From Bacteroidota bacterium (GTDB taxonomy: Bacteria; Bacteroidota; Ignavibacteria; OLB7), in NCBI GenBank assembly GCA_018266795.1, contig JAFDZV010000012.1, positions 124,001 to 188,000 on the forward strand: a DNA stretch of 64,000 nucleotides, given 5' to 3'. Below the pieces are notes generated by a model. The model was not told where the DNA came from. It did no database searches and saw nothing but the letters and a program-made list of their open reading frames with translations. The position numbers and the translations under genes were made by a program. The first letter of the stretch is position 1. Each line of letters opens with the position of its first letter. Shown one piece after another: positions 48,743-56,801 of the stretch.

Positions 48743-48852
48743 AAGCCCACCAAAGGCCGGCACGGCACACGTTCTAGGTACTATCTAGGTAAGCACCTCC
48801 ACACGTCCGCAGCGGAAATTGCATCCGTTCAAAAAACGACAACGGGAATGAG

Positions 48853-48922
48853 CAGTCCCCACCAAACCGGCTTTGCACTTCAAAGCCTAAAGGCCTTGCA
48901 GCGCCGAATGTTTGGAAGTCTG
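48853..48922 (+). repeat. Dispersed inverted-end repeat
   Basis: Left CAGTCCCCACCAAACCGG, core CAAAGCCTAAAGGCCTTGCA, and GCGCCGAATGTTTGGAAGTC at the right. It shares the core with 41103-41173 but its outer arms are weak. Confidence 0.7.
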
Positions 48923-48960
48923 AGCGGTTGCATCGCACTGCGATACCCGGATATCGAATT

Positions 48961-49030
48961 AGAGTTCCTACCAAAACCGGGCGGCAACAGCCTGCCTACC
49001 GGCCTTGCAGCGACTATGGATAGGAACTCT
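48961..49030 (+). repeat. Dispersed inverted-end repeat
   Basis: The 70-base copy reads AGAGTTCCTACCAAAACCGG at the left and GGATAGGAACTCT at the right, a perfect outer pair (AGAGTTCCTA with TAGGAACTCT). The central CGGGCGGCAACAGCCTG is shared with the reverse copy at 57787-57857. It ends 28 bases before the next gene's start. Confidence 0.85.
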
Positions 49031-49058
49031 CACTCAACACCATATTCAGGAGAGCATC

Positions 49059-49454
49059 ATGTCTTCACCGATCAACATCGACGTCTTCAACTACTCCGGC
49101 CAGACAGTGGTCACGAAGGTAACCTACACGGACAGCGTGGCGGGGAACGGTTCGGGCGTCAATGGAATATCCGTTGCGAACAACAGCGTCATGAAGGGGA
49201 ATGTCACCGTGAACACGGGGACCAGCAACGGCAAGCTCACGATGCAGTTGTTGAACCAGACGGGTGTTGTGCTCGCAGCGTATGCCATCACCGACTTGAA
49301 GAATCCGGAGAACGGCTCCGGCTCGATCACGATCACACCAACGCGGGGGTATCTCCCCACCTGCAACGGCTATCGCAGCCTCCCGGGCGAGGACCCGAAC
49401 GTACGATACGTTGCACTGGTGGTGAACCAGACGCCGGGTGGATCGAGCAATTGA
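49059..49454 (+). CDS. Small beta-rich protein without signal peptide
   Basis: The 131-residue protein starts MSSPINIDVFNYSGQTVVTK (49059), with an AGGAGA ribosome site 6 bases before. It alternates short strands and Gly/Asn turns (GNGSGVNGISVANNSVMKGN, NGKLTMQLLNQTGVVLAAYA) and ends RYVALVVNQTPGGSSN. This suggests a compact beta fold, perhaps a lectin or jelly-roll-like unit. No signal peptide or membrane segment. It precedes the propeller-PI-PLC gene by 224 bases, both starting M-S-x-P, so they may be exported together by an unrecognised route. Confidence 0.65.
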   Translation: MSSPINIDVFNYSGQTVVTKVTYTDSVAGNGSGVNGISVANNSVMKGNVTVNTGTSNGKLTMQLLNQTGVVLAAYAITDLKNPENGSGSITITPTRGYLPTCNGYRSLPGEDPNVRYVALVVNQTPGGSSN

Positions 49455-49678
49455 TCGCGATACATGGGCGGGTTGCACGCCGCGGCCCGCCCGTGCACGG
49501 AGCAACGTCCTCCCGCCCTTCGCCCACGCTCCTCGCTCCCACTCACAGTTCATACTCCTGTTCGCATCGCCATCAGCGAAGCTGCGTGCCTTCGGGACGG
49601 CATCGATCATGGAGATGTGTGGAGAATGAATGAACAGGCTGCAGCACAGCCATCAAGATCACCGAATGGAGAACGATC

Positions 49679-51538
49679 ATGAGCAACCCAACACTCTACT
49701 TCAGCCCACAGTTTCGCGCCAGCAGTTTCGGCATCTCGGGAGCCCCGGCACTTGCCGCCTACAACAACCTGCTCTACATGGCGTGGCGCGGCGCCGGAAG
49801 CGGCGACGACGAGATCTACTACGCTGCCTTCAATGGCAACGGCACTGCATGGTCCGCACAGAACCGCGCCGGCGGCTTCGGCATCTCGGACTCACCTGCG
49901 CTCGCCGTTTACAACGGCCTGCTCTACATGGCGTGGCGCGGCGCCGGAAGCGGCGACGACGAGATCTACTACGCTGCCTTCAACGGCTCTTCATGGTCCG
50001 GACAGAATCGCGCCGGCGGCTTCGGCATCTCCGGCTCGCCCACACTCGCCGTCTACAACGGCCTGCTCTACATGGCGTGGCGCGGCGCCGGGAGCGGTGA
50101 CGACGAGATCTACTACGCTGCCTTCAACGGCTCTTCATGGTCCGGGCAGAATCGCGCCGGCAGCTTCGGCATCTCCGGCTCGCCCGCACTCTGCGCCTTC
50201 AACGGCCTGCTCTACATGGCGTGGCGCGGCGCCGGAAGCGGCGACGACAAGATCTACTATGCAGCCTTCAACGGCTCTTCATGGTCCGGGCAGAATCGCG
50301 CCGGCAACTTCGGCATCTCCGGCTCGCCCGCCCTCTGTGCTTTCAGCGACCGGCTGTACATGACGTGGCGGGGTGCGGGAAACGGTGACGAAAAGTTCTA
50401 CTACGCAGCCTTCAACGACTCTTCATGGTCCGAGCAGGAGCAGGCCAGCAACTTCGGCACGTCGGACAACGCAGCCATGGCGGTGTACGGGCCGTCGCTC
50501 TCGATGGCATGGCGCGGCGCCGGAAGCGGCGACGACAAGATCTACTGTTCGTTCACCTACACGCAGGGCATCACGAACTGGATGCACGAATCGTACAACC
50601 TGCTGAAGAACTACAGCCTGAAGCAGATCTGCGTTCCCGGAGCCCACGATGCGGCGATGTACGTGCAACAGAACTGCACCACCGGAGCCGACAGTTGCAA
50701 TACGCAGACGCAGTACAAGACGATGCTCGGGATGCTGGAGGCCGGCGTCCGCTACTTCGACATGCGGCCGGTGCTGGACGAGAACAGTACGATGTACTGC
50801 GGGCACTTTACCGATGCCCCGGTGGTGGGCATCTCCGGCTGCGACGGCGACCTTCTCGAGAACATGCTCGACGGCGTGCTGCAGTTCATGAAGGCCGGCG
50901 CAAAGGAACTGGTGATCCTCAAGTTCTCCCACTATCTGGATCAGAGCAACGACTCCTTCGGCTTTTCAGAAAGCCAGATGAACACGCTGATCGAGCAGGT
51001 AACCGATACGCTCGGCTCCTGGCTCTTCGTGAACAATACCGGGAAGCGCCTCGCCGATATTCCGTTCAGCACGCTGATCGGCAGCACGGGGACCGTGTTC
51101 GCGGTATTCGATGAGCTCCCCTCCGCCTGCAGGACGTCGGGCATCTACTCGTATGCCGATCTCGATCCGGATAATCCGAACCTGAATGCGGACCTGGTGG
51201 TGTACGATGTCTATGCGCACACCGATACGCTGGACGATATGATCAGCGATCAGTTCGAGAAGCTGGAGAACACGGCAAATCATGCCGGCGATCTCTTCCT
51301 CCTCTCCTGGACGCTGACGCTCACCGGCAGCGAAGCGTTCTGGGGAACCGAATGCATCAGCGATCTGGCCGTACAGGCGAACAACGCGCTGATACCGAAT
51401 ATGACTGCCTGGTACGATCAGGGAAGCATCACCGAGACGCTGATCCCGAACATCATCTACGTGGACTTCGCCGACGGATGGGCGGCGGCAACGTGCGTGC
51501 AGTTGAACCAGGCGTTGCTTGCCGGCGTGCCTGCATAG
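49679..51538 (+). CDS. Six-repeat propeller fused to a PI-PLC-X domain
   Basis: The 619-residue protein has no signal peptide (MSNPTLYFSPQFRASSFGIS). Residues ~15-300 are six repeats of about 48 residues (period 144 bases; TTCGG marks at 49727, 49877, 50021, 50165, 50309, 50453), each with the YMAWRGAGSGDD and IYYAAFNGSSW pattern, like the fucose lectin (AAL-type) six-bladed propeller. The C-terminal half is a phosphatidylinositol-specific phospholipase C X domain: CVPGAHDAAM and MYCGHFT carry the two catalytic His, and LVILKFSHYLD follows. It should bind glycans and cleave PI or GPI. A lectin-lipase is plausible. Confidence 0.82.
   Translation: MSNPTLYFSPQFRASSFGISGAPALAAYNNLLYMAWRGAGSGDDEIYYAAFNGNGTAWSAQNRAGGFGISDSPALAVYNGLLYMAWRGAGSGDDEIYYAAFNGSSWSGQNRAGGFGISGSPTLAVYNGLLYMAWRGAGSGDDEIYYAAFNGSSWSGQNRAGSFGISGSPALCAFNGLLYMAWRGAGSGDDKIYYAAFNGSSWSGQNRAGNFGISGSPALCAFSDRLYMTWRGAGNGDEKFYYAAFNDSSWSEQEQASNFGTSDNAAMAVYGPSLSMAWRGAGSGDDKIYCSFTYTQGITNWMHESYNLLKNYSLKQICVPGAHDAAMYVQQNCTTGADSCNTQTQYKTMLGMLEAGVRYFDMRPVLDENSTMYCGHFTDAPVVGISGCDGDLLENMLDGVLQFMKAGAKELVILKFSHYLDQSNDSFGFSESQMNTLIEQVTDTLGSWLFVNNTGKRLADIPFSTLIGSTGTVFAVFDELPSACRTSGIYSYADLDPDNPNLNADLVVYDVYAHTDTLDDMISDQFEKLENTANHAGDLFLLSWTLTLTGSEAFWGTECISDLAVQANNALIPNMTAWYDQGSITETLIPNIIYVDFADGWAAATCVQLNQALLAGVPA
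49700..50560 (+). repeat. Six tandem 144-bp coding repeats
   Basis: Units start at 49727, 49877, 50021, 50165, 50309 and 50453; the first is 150 bases apart. Neighbouring units are nearly identical in DNA over long stretches, not only in protein, which points to recent duplication or gene conversion. Confidence 0.85.
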
Positions 51539-51576
51539 AGAGGGACAGGCACGCATCGTGCCGGGTGTCTTCAAGC

Positions 51577-51613
51577 GCAACGGGCATGCGACTGTTCATC
51601 GCATGCCCGTTGC
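51577..51613. terminator. Bidirectional terminator hairpin
   Basis: A perfect 15-bp stem, GCAACGGGCATGCGA at 51577-51591 with its complement at 51599-51613, and a 7-base loop. It lies between the convergent PI-PLC gene and the minus-strand TPR gene. Confidence 0.8.
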
Positions 51614-51660
51614 AGGTATAGGTTGTTCCGTGCTCCTTGCGGCGCGCTCTCAGGGGGCGG

Positions 51661-52323
51661 CTACTCCAGACGCTTGCGCGCCTCCTGCTGCATCTCGCGT
51701 TCCTTCTCGCTGCGCGCATTCCCCTGAATGCATGCCCGATAGTCGTTCGCGGCCGCAGCATCGCGATCCAGCTCCTCGTTGGCACGGCCGCGGAGATAGT
51801 ATACCTCCACCGGATTCTCCACGCCGATCTGCAGCGACTTGGTGAGATACTTCACCGCATCCTCGTAGGACGCCGGAGGCAGCCCGCCGTAGAATACCTT
51901 CGCGGCGTTCTTCTGAAACCAACCCAGATCGGAAACATAGAAGTGCCATGCGCCAAGCACCATGTAGGCCTGGCCGTTGGCGGCATCGAGCGCAATTGCG
52001 CGCTCCGCGTTATCCTTCACCACCTTCGAGAGCTGTATGCGCTCGCTGGTGGATGCTACCAGCGCCAGGCGGCCGGCGGAGATCGCAACCCAGAGATATT
52101 CGTTCGAGGAACGCGGGTTGGCCTTCACCGATGTTTGCGCCGTGGTGTACGCGCGGCGATAGATCTCCTCCTGTTTGTTCTCATCGGAGAGCTTGTCGCC
52201 GGAGCGTACGAGATCGCGCACGGCGGTCCAGTCCGCGCGGGCCGCCTGCGCACACATGAGCAGAACAAGGCATGTGCATGTACTGCGAAACGAGACTGCG
52301 GCACGGTGTGTACATCGATTCAT
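51661..52323 (-). CDS. Secreted TPR-type protein
   Basis: The start at 52323 (MNRCTHRAAVSFRSTCTCLV) gives 220 residues with a signal peptide ending AARAD and a GGAGGGGG ribosome site upstream. The mature part is helical TPR-like (YRRAYTTAQTSVKANPRSSN, LSKVVKDNAERAIALDAANG, AVKYLTKSLQIGVENPVEVY). It resembles regulator-of-microtubule-dynamics/TPR-repeat periplasmic proteins, role unknown. Divergent from the small frame-shifted membrane gene at 52469. Confidence 0.75.
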   Translation of the reverse strand: MNRCTHRAAVSFRSTCTCLVLLMCAQAARADWTAVRDLVRSGDKLSDENKQEEIYRRAYTTAQTSVKANPRSSNEYLWVAISAGRLALVASTSERIQLSKVVKDNAERAIALDAANGQAYMVLGAWHFYVSDLGWFQKNAAKVFYGGLPPASYEDAVKYLTKSLQIGVENPVEVYYLRGRANEELDRDAAAANDYRACIQGNARSEKEREMQQEARKRLE

Positions 52324-52468
52324 TGCTCTATCCCCCTCCCCGGTCCGGCGTTCAAAGCCCGGCCGGTACGTTGCATGTGTCACGATCGCGCCTCGAGCGC
52401 ACTGCGGGGGTCGCGACATCTGGCTTGGCGTCAAATTGCAGCACACACTTCGAACATGGGAGTGAAAT

Positions 52469-52796
52469 ATGGAAGCGGTATCAGAGGGCCGGCAGCAATC
52501 ACTTGAATTGATCCACACGGAGTATGTGCGTCTGAGCAACCGGTGCGCACTCTATGTACAGAACTCGTTCGATGACATCAAGTTGTACGAAGCCATCGGG
52601 GTAATCCCGGTCACCGGTCACAGTTCATCTCTATCTGCTTACGTTTCTGGTTGTGGGGATTGCGCCAATCGTGATACTGCTCCAGGGGGAACCGGGATGG
52701 TATGCATGGCTGTATGCAGGCACCGGAGCGATATGCGGCGGGCTCTTCACGAGCGCTCTGCGCATGGCGTTCAAACGCATGCGCCGGCCGGTGTAG
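52469..52796 (+). pseudogene. Two-TM small membrane protein, frame-shifted by a 7-bp duplication
   Basis: The N-terminal part (MEAVSEGRQQSLELIHTEYV and on, GGGAG ribosome site 6 bases before the ATG) stays in one frame to ...YEAIGVIPVT. There a tandem GGTCACC-GGTCACA shifts the frame. One frame on, the DNA encodes two membrane helices (VHLYLLTFLVVGIAPIVILL; YAWLYAGTGAICGGLFTSAL) and ends RMRRPV at the TAG at 52794-52796. Removing one 7-base copy joins the two parts into a coherent protein of about 105 residues. It may be a pseudogene, a phase-variable gene or an assembly error. A hairpin follows at 52803. Confidence 0.75.
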
Positions 52797-52802
52797 ATAC
52801 AT

Positions 52803-52827
52803 GAAGGCCCCGCAATGCGGGGCCTTC
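52803..52827. terminator. Bidirectional terminator hairpin
   Basis: An 11-bp perfect stem (GAAGGCCCCGC at 52803-52813 with 52817-52827) around an AAT loop, between the plus-strand membrane gene remnant and convergent ftsZ. Confidence 0.8.
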
Positions 52828-52862
52828 GAAGTCGTATCAGGCAAGAGAACCAGTGTTCCGGG

Positions 52863-54233
52863 TTAGTCCATGATACGACGCAGGAACGCAGGCTTGTCGG
52901 CGGAGGCCTGACGGCGCTTTTCCTCCGGCATCTCCTGTTGCTGTTCAGGAGCCTGCTGCTGTGGCTGCTGCAGAGCCTGCGCCTGTTCCTCCGGCTTGCG
53001 GGTGATATCGTACCCGCCGCGATGGATACCTGCGCCGCGCCTCAGATACGCCGGCTCGTTGTACTTCTCCAGTTCATCCAGACCAACCGGAATATGATCC
53101 GGCAGTCCATCCCGTCCTGCAGTCACAGGACGGCTCTGTGGGGCCTGTTGCGGCACCGGCGCCGGTGCCTGCTGCGGGTTCTGCTGTGCAGGAGCCTGCT
53201 GTGCGGGCGCCTGCTGCGGAACCACACGCTGCTGCAGCGTTCCTCCGGCCGATGCGCCCGGCCGCATCTCGCGCGCCTTGTTGAATCCGGTGGCGATCAC
53301 CGTCACCATCATCGATTCGCCGAGATTGTCGTCGAGAACGACGCCGAAAATCAGATTGGCGTCGCCGCCAACCGCGTCGTGAACGATCTTCACCGCCTCG
53401 TCCACCTCCATCATCGTGAGGTCGCTCGAGGCCGCGATGTTGATAAGCACGCCTTCGGAGCCGGAGATGGAGATTCCCTCCAGCAGCGGCGAGCTGATCG
53501 CGTTCTGAGCCGCCTCGGTAGCACGGTACTCGCCCGTTGCAACGCCGGTGCCCATCAACGCATCACCCATGTTCGCCATCACGGTGCGCACGTCGGCGAA
53601 GTCCACGTTGACGACGCCGTGCCCGGTGATGATCTCCGCGATGCCGCGTGTTGCGTTGTACAGAACGTCATCAACCTTCTGGAATGCCTCCTTGAAACCG
53701 GTGCGCTTGTCGATAATGGAAAGGAGCTTCTGATTCGGGACAACGATCAACGTGTCCACATGCTCCTTCAACTCCTTCAGGCCGATCTCCGCCTGCTCCT
53801 TGCGCCGTTTCCCTTCCCAGTCGAACGGACGCGTGACGATGCCAACCACCAGCGTGCCGGCTTCGCGCGCAATCTGCGCAACGATCGGAGCGCCGCCTGT
53901 GCCGGTACCGCCCCCCATGCCGGCCGTCACGAACACCATGTCGGTGCCGGCCAGCAATTGCAGCAGCTCATCGCGATCCTCCAGCGCCGCATCATGGCCA
54001 ATCGTGGGATTGGCTCCGGCGCCGAGACCGCGAGTCAACTGCTTGCCGATCTGCACGCGCACCGGAGACTGATTCTTCTCCAGCGCCTGCATGTCGGTGT
54101 TGACCACGACGAACTCGCAGCCCGACAGGCCTCGCTCGATCATGCTGTTGACAGCGTTACCGCCCCCGCCGCCAACCCCCACGATCTTGATTTTTGCTCC
54201 GTGGTGTTCCACGGAACGATCGAGCTCGATCAT
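52863..54233 (-). CDS. ftsZ: Cell division protein FtsZ
   Basis: The start at 54233 (MIELDRSVEHHGAKIKIVGV) has a strong GGGGAGGAG ribosome site; 456 residues. GTPase motifs are GGGGGNAVNSM (residues ~21-31) and GGGTGTGGAP (tubulin signature), with the synergy loop NVDFADVRTVM. After residue ~315 a Gln/Pro/Ala-rich linker runs for ~70 residues (QQAPAQQAPAQQ). The C-terminal peptide DKPAFLRRIMD is the conserved FtsA-binding tail. FtsZ polymerises into the division ring. It is the last gene of the dcw cluster and ends at a shared terminator. Confidence 0.97.
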   Translation of the reverse strand: MIELDRSVEHHGAKIKIVGVGGGGGNAVNSMIERGLSGCEFVVVNTDMQALEKNQSPVRVQIGKQLTRGLGAGANPTIGHDAALEDRDELLQLLAGTDMVFVTAGMGGGTGTGGAPIVAQIAREAGTLVVGIVTRPFDWEGKRRKEQAEIGLKELKEHVDTLIVVPNQKLLSIIDKRTGFKEAFQKVDDVLYNATRGIAEIITGHGVVNVDFADVRTVMANMGDALMGTGVATGEYRATEAAQNAISSPLLEGISISGSEGVLINIAASSDLTMMEVDEAVKIVHDAVGGDANLIFGVVLDDNLGESMMVTVIATGFNKAREMRPGASAGGTLQQRVVPQQAPAQQAPAQQNPQQAPAPVPQQAPQSRPVTAGRDGLPDHIPVGLDELEKYNEPAYLRRGAGIHRGGYDITRKPEEQAQALQQPQQQAPEQQQEMPEEKRRQASADKPAFLRRIMD

Positions 54234-54389
54234 AAATGCTCCTCCCCTTTCTTGCTGATTGAATGGGCGATATCTATTGCCGTTTGTTCTGTAATTGCTC
54301 TGTATGCATCCGCGGTTCCATCGCATGCCGAGGATCGTCCGAAAAGCCCGCCGCACGTTTCTGTGTGCGGCAACCCGTTCAAGGGGGTA

Positions 54390-55703
54390 CTAGAACTCTT
54401 CGAAGAACTTCTTCATGCGCGCCACGATGGAGCGTTTCTGCCGCTCCTCGTGCACCTCGCTTACGTCCTCGTGCTCTTCGACCACTGAGCCTGCGGACTC
54501 GGCGCGGCGATAGGCGCTGATCACCAGCCCCACCGCAGTTGCATAGATCGGGCTCTCCACTTCCGGCGCCAGTGCCGCGCCGCCAAAGCCCGAGGGGATG
54601 CCGATCTTCACCGGCAGTCCGAGAATCGTCTGTGCCAGTTCCCCCGCGCCGCGCAGCAGCGCGCCGCCGCCGGTGAGCACCACACCGGCCGAGAGACGCC
54701 GGAGATATCCGGACTTCTTCAACTCCACGAGCGCGAACTCCAGGATCTCCTCCATGCGCGGCTGAATGATCTGGCAGAGCGTGCGCTTGGAGATCTCCAT
54801 CGGCTTTCTGCCGCCGATGCCCGGGATCACGAATACTTCATCGTTGAGGATCGTGGACTCCAGCGCGCATCCGTACTCGCGCTTGATCCGCTCCGCCTGC
54901 TCGCCGATGATCCCCAGGCCGCGCCGGATATCGTCCGTCACCATGCGGCCGGCAATCCCCACCACCGCCGTATGCCGGATGGTGCGGTCCTCGAAGATTG
55001 CGATGTCGGTAGTGCCGCCGCCGATATCGATCAGCGCCACACCAACCTCCTTCTCCTCGTCGTCCAGCACGGAATAACCGCTGGCCAGAGGCTCCAGCAC
55101 GATGTCGTCCACCTCCAGCCCGGCACGCTCCACACAGCGATAGATGTTCTGCGCCGCCGTGACAAGCCCGGTAACGATGTGCACGTTCGCTTCCATGCGA
55201 AGCCCGGACATGCCAACCGGATCGTAGATGCCGTCCTGGCCGTCGATGATGTATTCCTGCGGGATCACATGCAGGATGCGCCGGTCGCCCGGCATCGTCA
55301 CCTTCTTCGAATCCTCGAGCAGACGATGTACATCGGCAGGAGTCACCACACGATCGGGATTCGCGATCGTTACCACCGCGCGACTCGGAAAGGACTGGAT
55401 GTGATCGCCGGCGATGCCGACGGTTACCGACGTGATCACGATCCCCGACTGCTGCTGTGCCTGCTCCACCGCGCGCTGAATCGAACGAACCGTCTTCTCG
55501 ATGTTGACCACCACACCACGATTCAATCCGTCCGACGGCGCATGGCCGATGCCGAGCACATGAAGCCCGTTGCCGTCGTTGTCCTGCTCGGCCACGATCG
55601 CGCACACCTTGCTGGTGCCGATGTCGAGGCCAACCAGAATCCGGCGACTATCGGCCGGCGATCCCCCGGTCTGCTGCTGCTGAAACTTGTTCATGGTTCG
55701 CAC
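54390..55703 (-). CDS. ftsA: Cell division protein FtsA
   Basis: The 437-residue actin-like protein tethers FtsZ to the membrane. Phosphate-1 motif is LVGLDIGTSKVCAIVAE, phosphate-2 ALIDIGGGTTDIAIFED, adenosine motif GVVLTGGGALLRGAGEL. The FtsA-specific 1C domain lies at residues ~85-165 (PQEYIIDGQDG). The C-terminal amphipathic helix is IVARMKKFFEEF. The start may be the ATG at 55703 or 55694. It precedes ftsZ by 156 bases in the cluster. Confidence 0.96.
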   Translation of the reverse strand: MRTMNKFQQQQTGGSPADSRRILVGLDIGTSKVCAIVAEQDNDGNGLHVLGIGHAPSDGLNRGVVVNIEKTVRSIQRAVEQAQQQSGIVITSVTVGIAGDHIQSFPSRAVVTIANPDRVVTPADVHRLLEDSKKVTMPGDRRILHVIPQEYIIDGQDGIYDPVGMSGLRMEANVHIVTGLVTAAQNIYRCVERAGLEVDDIVLEPLASGYSVLDDEEKEVGVALIDIGGGTTDIAIFEDRTIRHTAVVGIAGRMVTDDIRRGLGIIGEQAERIKREYGCALESTILNDEVFVIPGIGGRKPMEISKRTLCQIIQPRMEEILEFALVELKKSGYLRRLSAGVVLTGGGALLRGAGELAQTILGLPVKIGIPSGFGGAALAPEVESPIYATAVGLVISAYRRAESAGSVVEEHEDVSEVHEERQKRSIVARMKKFFEEF

Positions 55704-55865
55704 CTGGATGAAAGGAATGACACGGTGCAGTTCGCAATCGTGCGGCCTCGACGCCGCGAGCGATCCTCAAAGCCCAATCCCTGCCGCACCGCTCATTGCA
55801 GTATCACGTTTCTGCTCGTGCGATGCATTCTGCCGGTTGCATGCAGCATGCATCGCGATCACAAC

Positions 55866-56774
55866 TCATAGCTGGGCCGATCCCCGTCGCCACCGCACCA
55901 CCACCTCTCCCTTCCACCGGAGGTCGATCTGTTCCGCCTGTTCGGCGCCGCGCGCCGCGAGCACCGTTGTCATGAAGCGGTCCAGCTTCTTCAGCCGCGG
56001 AACGATCTCCGCGGGCGTTCCCGCAAGCACCGGCACCGCGCCGTCGGACATCACCAGTGTGTATTCGCCGGAGGGCTCGCGATGCACCTCGGAGATCTGG
56101 CGATAGAGTCCCTCATCGTAGCGTTTGATCGTGGCCAGCACGCCAAGCGCTTCATGCGCGCGCGCACTGTCCGGAACCACCGCCGCCGCAGGGCCTGCCG
56201 CAACCCTGGCCGGGCCGGCAGCCGGCCCCCGGGCCGGGGCCGCAGCCGCTGTATCGCGCGGCACATTCCGTTCGATGCCGGCCGGAACGTTCCGTTCGAT
56301 GCCGGCCAGAAGAGGGAGATCGAACCCGGTGCTGCTGAAGCGATAGGGGAGCATCACTCCCATCGAATCCAGGTATACCGGCGATCCGTTCACGATCATC
56401 ACCGCCACCGGCAACCGCTCCGCGATCTCCATCACCAGCGTTCCGTTCTCCCCGCGATAGGCCGATGCCCGCTCGATGAATGGATGCTTCAGCACACGAT
56501 GCTCCACCGAATCCAGATCGAGCTGCTCCAGCACGGTGTGCGGGCCGATGGCCGCATACCGCATGATCTCCGCGGAGTCCAGAATGGTGCGGCCAACGAT
56601 TCGTATGCTGCGCAGTTCCTCCTTGCGCGCCCATCGGTTGGCAACCATCACCAGGCCCACCAGCACGCCGGCGATCAGAAGCGCCGTGGAGACATGCGAC
56701 GCGAAGCGGCGCGCCTCCTCGGGCGATCGCCGCGACGCGCGGCGCTTCGGTATGAGCTTGATGCGGACTTTCAT
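55866..56774 (-). CDS. ftsQ: Cell division protein FtsQ/DivIB
   Basis: The 302-residue protein has a basic cytosolic N-end (MKVRIKLIPKRRASRRSP), one membrane segment (residues ~29-45), a POTRA domain (LRSIRIVGRTILDSAEIMRY, VLKHPFIERASAYRGENGTL) and a C-terminal beta domain ending WKGEVVVRWRR. FtsQ is a bitopic divisome scaffold. An Ala/Pro-rich insert contains a duplicated AGIERNVP (24-bp tandem repeat at 56266-56313), an unusual interruption of the beta domain. It lies between murB and ftsA. Confidence 0.9.
   Translation of the reverse strand: MKVRIKLIPKRRASRRSPEEARRFASHVSTALLIAGVLVGLVMVANRWARKEELRSIRIVGRTILDSAEIMRYAAIGPHTVLEQLDLDSVEHRVLKHPFIERASAYRGENGTLVMEIAERLPVAVMIVNGSPVYLDSMGVMLPYRFSSTGFDLPLLAGIERNVPAGIERNVPRDTAAAAPARGPAAGPARVAAGPAAAVVPDSARAHEALGVLATIKRYDEGLYRQISEVHREPSGEYTLVMSDGAVPVLAGTPAEIVPRLKKLDRFMTTVLAARGAEQAEQIDLRWKGEVVVRWRRGSAQL
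56266..56313. repeat. 24-bp tandem duplication in ftsQ
   Basis: TTCCGTTCGATGCCGGCC occurs at 56266-56283 and 56290-56307 with a 24-base period. It duplicates AGIERNVP in the protein. Confidence 0.85.
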
Positions 56775-56801
56775 GGACCCACGGATCCCATGCCTGTTGT
56801 T

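Larger units (their letters stand above)
48743..49058. other. Noncoding stretch with two repeat copies
   Basis: Holds the copies at 48853-48922 and 48961-49030, plus a CTAGGTA direct repeat near 48776-48793. The AGGAGA ribosome site of the next gene is at its end. Confidence 0.4.

Noticed and set aside
48853-49030. Repeat copies beside intI read as attC sites
   Set aside because: The ends are AGTTCCTG/CAGGAACT, not the RYYYAAC...GTTRRRY cores of attC, and copies occur far from intI throughout the window.
49700-50560. The 144-bp repeats read as a CRISPR or satellite
   Set aside because: They are in frame within one protein and encode a recognisable 48-residue blade.
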